Shown: positions 45,687 through 55,316 of the stretch, one piece after another
Layout: each line of letters opens with the position of its first letter
Position numbering within the stretch: position 1 is the stretch's first letter
Source: Methylacidiphilum infernorum V4
GTDB lineage: Bacteria > Verrucomicrobiota > Verrucomicrobiia > Methylacidiphilales > Methylacidiphilaceae
Reading direction: 5' to 3'
Length of the DNA stretch: 64,000 nt
Assembly: GCF_000019665.1 (NCBI RefSeq)
Contig: NC_010794.1
Location: 1,178,001-1,242,000, forward strand
Program-made: the position numbers and the translations under genes
Notes under the pieces: model-generated
Database searches by the model: none
What the model was told of the DNA's origin: nothing
What the model saw: only the letters and a program-made list of their open reading frames with translations

Positions 45687-45971
45687 ATGCACATCCTTTT
45701 TGATACCTTGAAACTTTCCAAGAAACTCGAAGAAGCGGGAATGCCCGCCAAGCAGGCTGAAATTCTTTCATCGGTTCTTGCTGAAAGCCTTCTAAAAGAA
45801 AGTATAAATTCGAACATGGACCTGGAAAGCCAATTCAAGCTTAAATTAGAAGCTCGGCTCGAAAAGCTTGAAGCAAAAATTGAAGAACTGGGCAAAACTC
45901 TAAACCAATATTTTGCCTTGGTTATGGGTGGGATTGTCCTTTTAGGGATTATCTTGAAGATCCATCTCTAG
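45687..45971 (+). CDS. DUF1640/CCDC90-like coiled-coil membrane protein
   Basis: This 94-residue protein starts FDTLKLSKKLEEAGMPAKQAEIL, matching the head of the DUF1640 family (CCDC90/MCUR1-like). A coiled coil of LEARLEKLEAKIEELGKTL follows, and the C-terminal segment (residues 73-92) is a membrane helix. Bacterial members have no assigned function. An AAAGAAAAGAAA stretch lies before the ATG. Confidence 0.75.
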   Translation: MHILFDTLKLSKKLEEAGMPAKQAEILSSVLAESLLKESINSNMDLESQFKLKLEARLEKLEAKIEELGKTLNQYFALVMGGIVLLGIILKIHL

Positions 45972-45994
45972 GCATCTCTACCTTAGTAACGTTC

Positions 45995-46195
45995 TTAAGA
46001 CTTCAAGCAATGCCACCCTCTCATGTCCTTTCCCTCGTCGTTTTGTGCCGAAAGACTCCAGGATTGCCATAGCCTTTTTGTTCTCTTCTTAAGTTGCAGG
46101 TATAATGATCGTTCTTTCCGGAAGGTATTCGTTACCGCCCTTTGCCGTTGCAAAAAAGGGTCCAAGCATGCGACCCTTAACAGCACAGATTCCAT
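45995..46195 (-). CDS. Small Arg/Leu-rich ORF, uncertain
   Basis: This 66-codon frame is preceded by AAAAGGATG at good distance from its ATG, a plausible ribosome-binding site. The protein is basic and has RLWQSWSL, but there is no recognised family. It is the only coding candidate in the 351-bp gap 45972-46322; the rest of that gap shows nothing. Confidence 0.3.
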   Translation of the reverse strand: MESVLLRVACLDPFLQRQRAVTNTFRKERSLYLQLKKRTKRLWQSWSLSAQNDEGKDMRGWHCLKS

Positions 46196-46322
46196 ATTTT
46201 CATCCTTTTAATAATAACCTAGTTATCCTGCTTTAATCTTCCCCATAATCTGTCCCTCTTTCTCAAGTTAAAGCAAAGGAAGAAAGAAAAAGCCCTTAAA
46301 AGAGGGGAAGTTCATTTTAAAA

Positions 46323-48230
46323 TTAAAAATCTTTCAACACGCGGGGAGGAAACGCTGCCCGCAGAGCGTTAAGAATCGATAAAACATCGATTATTTCTTG
46401 AATAACAGCTCCTTCTACAGGTGTTAACTTGCCGGTTGCGGCTACAGCCATTCCAGCCAAACTCAAAAGAATACCGATAAGGGCACTTTGCAGGGCTATT
46501 TTCCTCAATCTCTTGCCTATATGCATAAATTCATCCACCTTTATCAAGCTGTTTTCCATAGCTACGACTTGTGCGGCCTGGGCTGTTACATCTGTGTTTA
46601 TCCCCATTGCTATCCCCACCGTTGCAGCCATCATCGCGGGGGCATCATTTATACCGTCTCCAACAAATAGTGTTTTTGCCTTCTTTGTTTCTTTCTTAAC
46701 TATTTCGAGTTTCATTTCGGGGCTACATTGAGCATAAACAGAAGAAACTCCGACCTGTTCAGCCAGATAACGCACTTCAGATTCTCTATCCCCTGAAACG
46801 ATCAGCACGTTTTTAATCCCATGTTTTGAAGCTAGGTGAGAAATAAATGGTCTACTCTCCTTTCGAGGGGAGTCTCGGAAACGGAAAGTTGCTGCATATT
46901 TCCCTTCTAAAATTACGACGCACTCCAGTCCCCCTGAAGTTTTGGGCATCTGGTCCCTTCCCTCGATATGATCGGGCAACTTTGAGCTGGCGGTTATCCA
47001 TAGATCCCTCTTGCCCACCTTTCCCCAAAGACCGTTTCCCGGAGGTTCATGAACCTCGCTCACTTCAATGAACTTCGATTTTCTCTTTTTTGCTTCCTCT
47101 AAAAAGGCTACCGCAAGGGGATGTTTAGAATAGCGTTCAAGGCTAGCAACGCTATCGAATACAAGAGTAGGTGGAAAGAAAGAAGAGTAAAATTCTTCTT
47201 GGAGTCTTGGTTTGCCGTAAGTTAAAGTGCCCGTCTTATCAAAAATGGCGGTCCTGCACTTTTCAACCTGTTCTAAGGCTCGACCATCCTTGACAATAAT
47301 AGCCCTGCGTGCACATAAAGAAATAGAACCGATGATGGCCACGGGAACCGCTAAAAGCAGCGGACAGGGGGTAGCAATGATGATGACCGAAAGAAAACGT
47401 AAAGGCAAACCCGAAATTATCCCCGCTAACGTAGCAACGGCTATTGCAAAAGGGGTAAAATAGGCACCGATCTGTTCCGCCAGCCTTCGCATCCGGGGTT
47501 TTTCTTCTTCACATTTTTTAATCACGGCCATAATTTTCGCATACCGTGAATCTTCAGGCTTGTTTACTACGCGGATGGTTAGTGCATCCTCCCCATTGAT
47601 CGCTCCAGAAATGACCGGGGAGCCAATCGTCTTTGGAATCAGGAAAGGCTCTCCGGTTAAGTAACTTTCGTCCATGACCGATTTCCCTCCGATCACTACA
47701 CCGTCCGCTGGACAGATCTCATGAGGAAAAACGACAAGGGGCATTCCCACTTCAACCGCGCCTAAGTCGATGTCTTCTACGGAAGAATGCAGCTTGAGAT
47801 GGGCTACCCTAGGTATTCTCCCGGCTAAAACTTTCAATACGCCCGATGCCCGGTCCACGGCAAACTGCTCTAGGAATCGGCCTCCACTCAGCATTAAGAT
47901 CACTATCACTCCAGCCAAGTATTCACCCAAAAGAAATGACCCTACGATAGACAGGGCCGCTAGTTGATCTGAACCAAATTCGAAACGAAGCAATTTAACT
48001 CCCAAACCGACGACTAAAGGTATTCCACAGATCACATAGCAAACAAGAAGAGGAATCCGGGCATAAGAAGAACCCCCTCGAATACCATAGGAAAGGACAA
48101 GATAGAGAAAAATCGCCAAAAGAGTGATCAAGGCTATAAACCCATTTTTTATGGATAAATGAGCTTCAAGTTTTGTATTTTTCTTTCCCTTCTCTTTTTC
48201 CCCTAGGCTTCGATGCGGTTTTTTCATCAA
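46323..48230 (-). CDS. Heavy-metal P-type ATPase (P1B-like), no N-terminal metal domain
   Basis: The 635-residue pump has TGEP (192-195) and the phosphorylation motif DKTGT with Asp331. The conserved P-domain GDGINDAPAM and a C-terminal membrane part are present. The transmembrane metal-site motif is TPCP at 287-290 instead of CPC, and the N-terminus has no HMA domain or CXXC. The N-terminal tail is Lys/His-poor. Substrate could be Zn, Co, Ni or Mn. It stands alone on the minus strand without a regulator beside it. Confidence 0.85.
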   Translation of the reverse strand: MMKKPHRSLGEKEKGKKNTKLEAHLSIKNGFIALITLLAIFLYLVLSYGIRGGSSYARIPLLVCYVICGIPLVVGLGVKLLRFEFGSDQLAALSIVGSFLLGEYLAGVIVILMLSGGRFLEQFAVDRASGVLKVLAGRIPRVAHLKLHSSVEDIDLGAVEVGMPLVVFPHEICPADGVVIGGKSVMDESYLTGEPFLIPKTIGSPVISGAINGEDALTIRVVNKPEDSRYAKIMAVIKKCEEEKPRMRRLAEQIGAYFTPFAIAVATLAGIISGLPLRFLSVIIIATPCPLLLAVPVAIIGSISLCARRAIIVKDGRALEQVEKCRTAIFDKTGTLTYGKPRLQEEFYSSFFPPTLVFDSVASLERYSKHPLAVAFLEEAKKRKSKFIEVSEVHEPPGNGLWGKVGKRDLWITASSKLPDHIEGRDQMPKTSGGLECVVILEGKYAATFRFRDSPRKESRPFISHLASKHGIKNVLIVSGDRESEVRYLAEQVGVSSVYAQCSPEMKLEIVKKETKKAKTLFVGDGINDAPAMMAATVGIAMGINTDVTAQAAQVVAMENSLIKVDEFMHIGKRLRKIALQSALIGILLSLAGMAVAATGKLTPVEGAVIQEIIDVLSILNALRAAFPPRVLKDF

Positions 48231-48331
48231 TGCAAAAAATTAAACTTCTCTTTACAATAGGTAAGTAACTTCAGATTAAAGACTAAATGAAACCTCTCAT
48301 AAACCATAGCACCGTGTATCGAGGTTAAAAA

Positions 48332-49363
48332 ATGGGCTTTCAAAAAAACAAAGATTTAATAAAAAGCCATCCCCGGAAGATTAACTTTCTTTGCCTGTAC
48401 CTCCTGGGAATAGTCTCTCTTTTTACCCTTAACTCCGTCCCTAGGCTTTATGCACATGAGGTAGTTATCCCCTTTTCTGAACTGCACAAAAAATTGTCTG
48501 CTTTGGGTACTAAACCTCGCAATGTCTGGACTTATGGCAAATTTACCGCATGGGAAGAGGTTCAGGATGGGGTGTTTGCTGCCAGTTTCCCCAAGCTGCT
48601 GAGCTATGGTATTTTTCAAAAACTATCCGCCTTTACCGTCTCGCCAACAGAAGTTATCGTTCAGATAGCTGTTTGCGAGACCGATATTCCCATTCCCGCA
48701 ATTAAACAAGGAACGCGGTTTGAAATTACAAGGACTGAACCTGCAGAAGTGCTTGAAATGATTCAATCCAATTCTTTTTATGCCCGGCTAAGGCTTTCAG
48801 CATCACCCCTCATTTTATCTATTCCCAAGGCCGAAAAGGTAAAAAACAAAAAAGGAAAACCGCAAGAGCAGAGAACCTTAGCCCACGAGCAACAGTTCGA
48901 AGAAAGCTCTGGTTCCGGGCAGGCCAACGATGAACCTCTTGTCGTCCACTTTTCTGACATCGAAAAAGCATTGAAAAAAAGAGGCCCGCATCCGCAGAAT
49001 ACATGGACCTATGGACGATTTTCAGTGGATAGCCCTCTACAAGAAGGTTTATTTATCGCTCATGAAGCAGGGCTTGCCACCCGGAGAATTGTCGAAGGGG
49101 TAATCAGCGCCGGAATCATTTTTCCCTTTGGGGAGAGATACGATAGCGCGATTTTTATCTCCGAGATCCCTAGGCTTAAGATTCCCAAAAAATCCGTGAT
49201 TGAAATTTCTAAAAATCAACCCGCCGCTGTGGTAGAAATCGTTCAGGCCAGCGGGCTCATCGTGCGTATCGAGCTTGACCATAAACCTAAAATCGAAAAA
49301 GAAGGCTCTTCGGATGGGGCTAAAGACTTTTTTTCTCCACTCATCCGAGCCTTCAGTCCCTAA
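48332..49363 (+). CDS. Secreted protein with two tandem repeats, unknown function
   Basis: The 343-residue protein has a signal-like N-terminus (residues 17-41) ending LYAHE. The mature part consists of two similar domains. Residues 44-155 have IPFSELHKKLSALGTKPRNV and WTYGKF; residues 203-315 have HFSDIEKALKKRGPHPQN and WTYGRF. Both continue with similar strand-rich tails ending EVLEMIQ and AVVEIVQ. A basic linker of about 45 residues joins them. No family is recognised. It is convergent to hupH with a 4-bp gap. Confidence 0.65.
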   Translation: MGFQKNKDLIKSHPRKINFLCLYLLGIVSLFTLNSVPRLYAHEVVIPFSELHKKLSALGTKPRNVWTYGKFTAWEEVQDGVFAASFPKLLSYGIFQKLSAFTVSPTEVIVQIAVCETDIPIPAIKQGTRFEITRTEPAEVLEMIQSNSFYARLRLSASPLILSIPKAEKVKNKKGKPQEQRTLAHEQQFEESSGSGQANDEPLVVHFSDIEKALKKRGPHPQNTWTYGRFSVDSPLQEGLFIAHEAGLATRRIVEGVISAGIIFPFGERYDSAIFISEIPRLKIPKKSVIEISKNQPAAVVEIVQASGLIVRIELDHKPKIEKEGSSDGAKDFFSPLIRAFSP

Positions 49364-49367
49364 TGTC

Positions 49368-50069
49368 TCAAATAGGAATTTCATGGTCCATTTTTTCCAT
49401 GAGTTTCTCTATTTTTGAAAGTCCTCTTTCCATGTCTTCCCTTGCCGTTCTAATCAGGGAAGGAATAGAAGTAATCTCGATGGATTTGAAAATGCTTTTT
49501 CCCTCTACGTTGAGGTGTTCAACCCACCAGATATTTCTATAAGGGGTATTTTTAATCCAACATTGTCCATATCCCTTTATGCAAATAGTTAACTCTCCAT
49601 GGCCCAACTTCTCATCCAAGAGCTTTTGATCAGCTAAAGATAGGGGTAAAAAGTTTAACGGGATAACCCTTGGATGTGTGGTGAAATCATGCTCCCGGGC
49701 AATCCGACTGATTTCTACAAGGATATAGGGGCCGTTCATTAATCCGGGACGAATAGTTGACAGTTCTCCGAGGTTAAAGGAAGGAATTAGGGGAAGATCA
49801 CCTTGAACTTCTAATAAAAGAGTAGGAAGTTCTCCTACTTCAAGACACTTAAGCTCTCCACTCTGCCATGTCGCCCACAGACCGGGAATTTTACTTTCAA
49901 AGACCACCCGCCCTGAATTCCTGCCGAAATGCATTTCTACTTCTCCTCCCTCAAGAAGATAGGATAAGAGCTCCGAGCCTCGATTCCCACAAAAAGGAAC
50001 CTGGACTACCCTCTTCCCATCTCTTTCTTCAAGGAAAGACAAATAGATTTTTTCAAGGAGATCACGCAT
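49368..50069 (-). CDS. hupH: Hydrogenase accessory protein HupH/HyaF-like
   Basis: The protein has 233 residues. The C-terminal domain carries the HupH signatures: LPLSLADQKLLDEKLGHGEL, GYGQCWIKNTPYRNIWWVEH and KSIEITSIPSLI. HyaF/HupH help protect and assemble the small subunit of uptake hydrogenases under oxygen. It follows hupC by 11 bp on the minus strand, which supports the role. The N-terminal half is less conserved. Confidence 0.85.
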   Translation of the reverse strand: MRDLLEKIYLSFLEERDGKRVVQVPFCGNRGSELLSYLLEGGEVEMHFGRNSGRVVFESKIPGLWATWQSGELKCLEVGELPTLLLEVQGDLPLIPSFNLGELSTIRPGLMNGPYILVEISRIAREHDFTTHPRVIPLNFLPLSLADQKLLDEKLGHGELTICIKGYGQCWIKNTPYRNIWWVEHLNVEGKSIFKSIEITSIPSLIRTAREDMERGLSKIEKLMEKMDHEIPI

Positions 50070-50080
50070 GGGTTTACTTC

Positions 50081-50776
50081 TTAAAGTCGGCCATTGCGTA
50101 TCGTTCTCCAGCCATTGATCATCGTTTCAATAACCGTTACTCTACCCAGGATATCCTCCCTAATCACGACGTAAACATGGACAACGATAAAAGCGGCAAA
50201 AAGCCACATCCCGAGATGGTGAAAGGTATGGAGAGTCTGGCTGCTGCCAAAAAGAGGAATGATCCAAATTGTAAACAGGTAATAAGCCCAGCTTCCCATC
50301 CCTTCCATTTCACCAAACAGGGCTAATCCCGTCAGGAGCATAAACCAGTCAAGAAGAAAGACTAAAAAAGTAGTGAGCCGGTTTAAGGGATCCGCTTCGA
50401 CATAGATTTGGGGTTCTTTATCAAGAAAAAGATACCACCTCATCTTCTTTATTACTTCTTGCCAAAAGCACTTATCAAAAAGAGGCAAAAGAAGAAAATC
50501 CCTTCCAAACCTATTCCCTACCAAGGCCCAGTATATTCTCACTATTAGGCCAACATCAAAGACCAGGGCAGCAACAAAATGGGTATACCTAATGTAAGCA
50601 AAATTGAAATGACCAAAAGCTTCTCCCCCGATGCTTGGGGGAGGATGGGCAATAAAATACCCACTCAGGGCTAAAACAAAAACCGAAATTGCGTTAATCC
50701 AATGCCACAACCTGAGTGGAGCTTCATAAACATAAACAGCTTTTGTAACACACTTTTTTTCTTTAGTTGTTGACAT
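50081..50776 (-). CDS. hupC: Ni/Fe-hydrogenase b-type cytochrome subunit
   Basis: The 231-residue protein is the membrane cytochrome b that accepts electrons from the hydrogenase small subunit and passes them to quinones. Four membrane helices are visible. Haem-ligand histidines are seen in LRLWHWINAISVFVL, IRYTHFVAAL, and HTFHHLGMWLFAAFIVVHVY. It lies 9 bp downstream of hupL, the standard HupSLC order. Confidence 0.93.
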   Translation of the reverse strand: MSTTKEKKCVTKAVYVYEAPLRLWHWINAISVFVLALSGYFIAHPPPSIGGEAFGHFNFAYIRYTHFVAALVFDVGLIVRIYWALVGNRFGRDFLLLPLFDKCFWQEVIKKMRWYLFLDKEPQIYVEADPLNRLTTFLVFLLDWFMLLTGLALFGEMEGMGSWAYYLFTIWIIPLFGSSQTLHTFHHLGMWLFAAFIVVHVYVVIREDILGRVTVIETMINGWRTIRNGRL

Positions 50777-50785
50777 GGCTCTTTT

Positions 50786-52588
50786 TTAGACCACTCTTAG
50801 CTTTGCCAGCTTCCTTCCCTCAAGGTTGATTACATGAGTAGAGCAAGCCAGACAAGGATCAAAGCTATGCAGTGTCCGCAGGATTTCAAGGGGTTCTTCA
50901 GGCTTAGCTAATGGAGTACCAAGAAGGGAGGCCTCAAAAGCGCCTATATTTCCTTGGGGATCGCGGGGTGATCCATTCCAAGTCGTAGGAACGACTGCCT
51001 GGTAATTTTCTATCTTTCCATTTTTAATGCGGATCCAATGGCCTAATGATCCTCTTGGGGCCTCCACAAAACCTACTCCTTTGGCTTCTAGAGGCCAACT
51101 TTGGGGATCCCATTTAGTGGTATCCGCCGTAGACAACTGTCCCGAATAGATATTGCGGATAAGCCTTTGGAAAAACCGCTTCAACATCTTTGCACACCAT
51201 TCTGCCTCTAAGGCCCTAGCCAGGGTGCGACCTAAAGTCGAGAACATGGCTTCAAAAGGAAGTTCTAATCGACTCAAAGCCCTTTGGATAGGTTCTTTGA
51301 AATCCTCTTTGCCTGAAGCATAGCCGATAATAAACCGAGCTAAAGGACCCACTTCCATGGCCCGGCCTTTGAAACGTGGAGCTTTGATCCAGGAATATTT
51401 TCCTTCTTCATCCAACTGTTCGATGTTTGTTTTGCTCCCCTTTGCATTTGGTCCTAAAACAAAGTGCGGTTCGGTAATTCCATCCCACGGATGCCGGCTT
51501 TGAGTGGGATCGGGATATTCATACCAGGAATGATAAACATATTCTTGAATTTGGGCGATATCTCTGAGATCCACCTCATGAATATTTTTTAAATCTCCAT
51601 TGATAATTGCTCCACGAGGAATCAAAAGGTTAGCGGCTGAATAGTCGTTTGCCTTGTCAGGGACTTCTCCATAAGAAAGAACATTTTTAGAAGACAGCCC
51701 CCCACCATAAAGCCAATTTTTGTAGTAAGAACCAATAGCTAAAATGTCGGGCAAGTAGACCTGCTCAACGAACTCAACAGTTCTATCAATGATCGAAGAG
51801 ACCAAGTTGAGCTGGCTGATATTTACGGGAGCCCCTGATCCCATGGTTTCATCAATGTTAATCGCACAGGGCACCCCCCCCACTAGCCAGTTTGGATGAG
51901 GATTTTTACCACCAAAAACGGCATGAATTTTTACAATCTTTCTCTGGAAATCGAGGGCTTCAAGGTAATGGGCAACGGCCAAGAGATCGACTTCAGGAGG
52001 CAATTGATAAGCGGGATGACCCCAATACCCATTTTTGAATAACCCCAGCTGGCCGCTTTCTACAAACTGCTTCAGTCGATTTTGCACATCGGAAAAATAA
52101 CCGGGTGAAGAAAGAGGATAATCGGAAATTTTTTGGGCAATTTCAGCCGTATTTTTGGGATCGGCCTTTAAGGCACCCACGATATCTACCCAGTCCAAGG
52201 CATGCAGATGGTAAAAATGCACGAGATGATCATGAACCATTTGTGTCAGGTGCATGATCGTGCGGATAAAGTGGGCATTTTCGGGAATGGTTATGCCCAA
52301 TGCATTTTCTACAGCCCTTACAGAAGCCAGAGCATGAACGCCCGTGCAGACTCCACATATCCTCTGGGTGAAGGCCCAGACATCCCTTGGATCCCTCCCT
52401 TTTACAATGAGTTCAATGCCCCGCCACATTGTACCACTGGAAACCGCATTGCGAATTACGTTGGCTGAATCGACATTGACTTCACATCGCAGGTGCCCTT
52501 CGATCCTCGTTACCGGGTCGACTATAATTCTTCTTCCCGATTTATCTAATGTAAATCCCTCAGGAGTTTTCTTCAGATTGGTCTCCAT
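50786..52588 (-). CDS. hupL: NiFe hydrogenase large subunit
   Basis: This is the catalytic subunit with the NiFe(CN)2CO centre. The N-terminal L1 motif RICGVC has Cys78 and Cys81. The C-terminal L2 motif DPCLACSTH has Cys579 and Cys582. A 15-residue tail after His585 is removed by the maturation endopeptidase, which is not encoded in this window. The length of 600 residues and the motif context fit membrane-bound group 1 uptake hydrogenases. It overlaps the end of hupS by 29 nt. Confidence 0.96.
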   Translation of the reverse strand: METNLKKTPEGFTLDKSGRRIIVDPVTRIEGHLRCEVNVDSANVIRNAVSSGTMWRGIELIVKGRDPRDVWAFTQRICGVCTGVHALASVRAVENALGITIPENAHFIRTIMHLTQMVHDHLVHFYHLHALDWVDIVGALKADPKNTAEIAQKISDYPLSSPGYFSDVQNRLKQFVESGQLGLFKNGYWGHPAYQLPPEVDLLAVAHYLEALDFQRKIVKIHAVFGGKNPHPNWLVGGVPCAINIDETMGSGAPVNISQLNLVSSIIDRTVEFVEQVYLPDILAIGSYYKNWLYGGGLSSKNVLSYGEVPDKANDYSAANLLIPRGAIINGDLKNIHEVDLRDIAQIQEYVYHSWYEYPDPTQSRHPWDGITEPHFVLGPNAKGSKTNIEQLDEEGKYSWIKAPRFKGRAMEVGPLARFIIGYASGKEDFKEPIQRALSRLELPFEAMFSTLGRTLARALEAEWCAKMLKRFFQRLIRNIYSGQLSTADTTKWDPQSWPLEAKGVGFVEAPRGSLGHWIRIKNGKIENYQAVVPTTWNGSPRDPQGNIGAFEASLLGTPLAKPEEPLEILRTLHSFDPCLACSTHVINLEGRKLAKLRVV

Positions 52589-53708
52589 TTTTTCCTTGCT
52601 GTTTTTTTAAAGATTCACTTTCCGGAGATTGAGAAACCGCTTTTTCTTTTTTCTTTTTAAATACCCCGCTGGCTAGGGCATGCACCGCCATAGCTGCTGC
52701 TGCTCCCCCGAGAAGACTAAATCCAATCTTATCGGCATCGGTCTCTACCCCAAGGAGCTTGATTTGGGACAGCCGGCTGTAAAAAGGGCCATTATCCCAA
52801 AATCCGTCTTCTGAACAGCCAATACATCCATGTCCAGCTTGAATAGGAAAGGATACCCCACCATTCCACCGGGTCGTAGAACAAGCATTATAAGTCGTAG
52901 GACCACGGCAGCCTACCTTGTACAAGCAATAGCCTTTTTTTGCTCCTTCGTCGTCCCAGCGCTCCACAAATTGGCCTGCATCATAATGTCCACGCCTGTA
53001 GCACTTATCATGGATCCTCTGGCTATAAAACATTTTTGGCCTATTGCGATAATCCAGCTCGGGCAAACGATCAAAGGTGACCATATAGGTAATAATTCCA
53101 GTCATGACTTCGGCGATGGGAGGACAACCGGGAACGCGGATAACCGGTTTATCCTTTATAATTTCATGGATAGGGGTGGCTCCCGTAGGATTGGGTTTTG
53201 CTGCTTGAACACAGCCTGAAGAAGCACAACTGCCCCAAGCGATAATCGCCTTTGCGTCTTTTGCAGCCCATTTCAACTGTTCAATGAAAGGTTTTCCTCC
53301 AACAATACAAAACATTCCCTCTTCCTTGGTAGGAGGATTCCCTTCAACAGCCAGGAGGTATTGACCCTTATAATTTTCGACCGTCTGGCGTAAAGACTTT
53401 TCGGCCTGCTCACCCGCAGCGGCCATGAGTGTATCATCATAATCCAAGGAAATCATGGAAAGGAGGACGTCTTTGACCAAGGGATGTCCAGAACGAATAA
53501 ACGATTCGGAACAACAGGTACATTCAAGGCCATGCAACCATAGGACAGGAATCCGCGGCTTGGTTTCAAAGGCATGGACAATCTCCGGAATCACCTCTAC
53601 TCCCAAGCCCAAGCTAAATGCTGAAAGGGTACAAAACTTGATAAAACTTCTTCTGCTTATCCCCTGCTGTTGGAGCAAAGAATAAAAAGTTTGCCGGTCC
53701 TGTTCCAT
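52560..53708 (-). CDS. hupS: NiFe hydrogenase small subunit, O2-tolerant type
   Basis: The small subunit passes electrons through FeS clusters. A Tat signal is present with SRRSFIKF (Arg19-Arg20) and cleavage near residue 47. The proximal cluster region [10 protein letters not shown] has Cys63, Cys65 and Cys66. Cys161 and Cys166 lie in [14 protein letters not shown]. Cys65 and Cys166 match the two extra cysteines (Cys19 and Cys120 in Escherichia coli HyaA) that make the [4Fe-3S] cluster of O2-tolerant enzymes. A C-terminal membrane anchor lies at about residues 337-358. The gene starts the hupSLCH set. Confidence 0.95.
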   Translation of the reverse strand: MEQDRQTFYSLLQQQGISRRSFIKFCTLSAFSLGLGVEVIPEIVHAFETKPRIPVLWLHGLECTCCSESFIRSGHPLVKDVLLSMISLDYDDTLMAAAGEQAEKSLRQTVENYKGQYLLAVEGNPPTKEEGMFCIVGGKPFIEQLKWAAKDAKAIIAWGSCASSGCVQAAKPNPTGATPIHEIIKDKPVIRVPGCPPIAEVMTGIITYMVTFDRLPELDYRNRPKMFYSQRIHDKCYRRGHYDAGQFVERWDDEGAKKGYCLYKVGCRGPTTYNACSTTRWNGGVSFPIQAGHGCIGCSEDGFWDNGPFYSRLSQIKLLGVETDADKIGFSLLGGAAAAMAVHALASGVFKKKKEKAVSQSPESESLKKQQGKNGDQSEENS

Positions 53709-53710
53709 GA

Positions 53711-53754
53711 CTCCTCGTTTTTATCCATTATAGGCCGCCCAAGGAATTCAACAA
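53711..53754 (-). promoter_or_regulatory. Candidate sigma70-type promoter of hupS
   Basis: On the minus strand TTGTTG (53749-53754) and TATAAT (53727-53732) are separated by 16 bp. A GAGGAG ribosome-binding site lies at 53711-53716 just before the hupS ATG. The predicted leader is short. The -35 has one or two mismatches from TTGACA. Confidence 0.5.
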
Positions 53755-53897
53755 TAGAGATGCTTTCTCCCAAAAGGGTTCAGGGAAACAGTTCCTTGAT
53801 CTCCTCTAATCCCTTACAATTACCATAGGGTTTTCCACGGTTACATCCTTTAATGAAACATCCGAAAAAGCTGAATTAATAGGCTTTTAGCAATTAT

Positions 53898-53973
53898 AAA
53901 ATATTTTATCATATAATTAATATGTTTGATGAATTTTAAATATTATTAAAAATAAAATATTTTAAAATATTTT
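53898..53973. repeat. Three copies of the palindrome AAAATATTTT upstream of fdh
   Basis: The 10-bp palindrome occurs at 53898-53907 and then as two adjacent copies at 53954-53963 and 53964-53973. In such AT-rich DNA it may be chance, but exact tandem copies just before a promoter could be a protein-binding or bending site. Confidence 0.4.
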
Positions 53974-54032
53974 GTTTACTTATAGCCTGATCAAGTCTAT
54001 AAATTTTATTAATCAAACCAAAGGAGAAAAAT

Positions 54033-55229
54033 ATGGCAAAAGTTCTTTGTGTTCTTTATCCCGATCCTGTCGATGGCTATCCGAAGTCTTATATCCGTGA
54101 TTCGATTCCTAAAATCGAATCGTATCCTGGAGGACAAACCGTTCCCAATCCCAAGGGAATAGACTTTGTTCCCGGCGAACTTTTAGGTTCAGTCTCCGGG
54201 GGTTTAGGCCTAAGAAAGTACCTTGAAAGCCTTGGTCATGAGTTCATCGTCACCTCGGACAAAGATGGGCCAAACTCCGTTTTTGAAAAAGAACTTCCCG
54301 ACGCTGATGTCGTTATATCCCAGCCCTTTTGGCCCGCCTACCTTACCCCGGAAAGAATCAAGAAAGCTAAAAACTTAAAGTTGGCTATAACAGCGGGCAT
54401 AGGGTCAGATCACGTGGATATCCAAGCTGCAATTGAAGCGGGAATAACCGTAGCCGAGATTACCTATTCGAATAGCATCAGTGTAGCCGAACATGTGGTA
54501 ATGATGATTCTATCCCTTGTGAGAAATTATCTCCCTTCTCATGAATGGGCGGTTAAAGGGGGATGGAATATTGCCGATTGTGCTGTCAGAGCCTATGATC
54601 TAGAGGGAATGCATGTTGGAACAGTGGCTGCAGGAAGAATCGGTCTTGCGGTGCTAAGAAGGTTAAAACCTTTTGATGTTCATCTTCATTATACCGATAC
54701 GCACCGGCTGCCCGCCGAAATTGAAAGGGAGCTTGGAGTGACCTATCATCCCGATGTTTATGACATGGTTCCCCACTGTGATGTCATTACCATTAATTGT
54801 CCTTTGCATCCTTCTACTGAACATCTTTTTAACGACCGGCTTTTCGAGAAGTGCAAACGGGGAACCTTCCTTGTGAATACGGCCAGGGGAAAGATCTGCG
54901 ATCGTGACGCTCTGGTAAGGGCCGTGCAAAGTGGAAAAATTGCTGCCTATGCCGGAGATGTTTGGTTTCCTCAACCTCCTCCTGCCGACCATCCTTGGAG
55001 GACCATGCCCTACAACGGGATGACCCCTCACTATTCTGGAACAACGCTTTCGGCTCAAGCCCGATATGCCGCGGGGACCAGAGAAATCCTCGAATGCTTT
55101 TTCGAAGGCCGTCCCATTCGCGAGGAATATCTCATCGTCAAAGGGGGAAAACTGGCCGGAACAGGAGCCCACTCTTATACCGTGGGAAGCACCACTAAGG
55201 GAGTCGAAGAAGCATTGAAAAGTGCCTAG
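54033..55229 (+). CDS. fdh: NAD-dependent formate dehydrogenase
   Basis: The enzyme oxidises formate to CO2 with NAD+, the last step of methane or methanol oxidation. The protein has 398 residues of the metal-free D-2-hydroxyacid dehydrogenase type. The Rossmann motif is GTVAAGRIGLAVLRRL with Asp in HYTDTHRLP that favours NAD over NADP. Catalytic Arg is in LVNTARGKICD, and catalytic His in MTPHYSGTT. The N-terminal MAKVLCVLYPDPVDGYP and the EITYSNSISVAEH segment match methylotroph FDH. A clear AAAGGAG precedes the ATG, and a strong terminator follows. Confidence 0.97.
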   Translation: MAKVLCVLYPDPVDGYPKSYIRDSIPKIESYPGGQTVPNPKGIDFVPGELLGSVSGGLGLRKYLESLGHEFIVTSDKDGPNSVFEKELPDADVVISQPFWPAYLTPERIKKAKNLKLAITAGIGSDHVDIQAAIEAGITVAEITYSNSISVAEHVVMMILSLVRNYLPSHEWAVKGGWNIADCAVRAYDLEGMHVGTVAAGRIGLAVLRRLKPFDVHLHYTDTHRLPAEIERELGVTYHPDVYDMVPHCDVITINCPLHPSTEHLFNDRLFEKCKRGTFLVNTARGKICDRDALVRAVQSGKIAAYAGDVWFPQPPPADHPWRTMPYNGMTPHYSGTTLSAQARYAAGTREILECFFEGRPIREEYLIVKGGKLAGTGAHSYTVGSTTKGVEEALKSA

Positions 55230-55247
55230 TCTTTAAGTTTGTCTACG

Positions 55248-55288
55248 GCGGCTTCTTTCTTAAAAAGAGAGAAAGCCGCTTTTTTTTT
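55248..55288 (+). terminator. Rho-independent terminator of fdh
   Basis: The + strand hairpin starts GCGGCTTCTTTCTT and closes with AAGAGAGAAAGCCGC around a short A-rich loop. It has about 13 paired bases with one bulge, and a run of nine T follows. It starts 18 nt after the fdh stop. The + strand direction fits fdh and not the convergent rhomboid gene. Confidence 0.85.
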
Positions 55289-55316
55289 GAGCTTTTAAAA
55301 AGCTCACTCCGGTTAT

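Larger units (their letters stand above)
53709..54032. promoter_or_regulatory. Divergent regulatory region between hupS and fdh
   Basis: This 324-bp region separates the minus-strand hydrogenase operon from the + strand formate dehydrogenase. It contains the hupS promoter candidate, an AT-rich part with palindromic 10-mers at 53898-53907, 53954-53963 and 53964-53973, and the fdh ribosome-binding site AAAGGAG at about 54021-54027. Because the two electron-donor genes share it, co-regulation is plausible. Confidence 0.5.

Noticed and set aside
46023-46211. 62-codon + strand frame opposite the small ORF 45995-46195
   Set aside because: It lies opposite a frame with a better ribosome site, has no homology and is likely a shadow.
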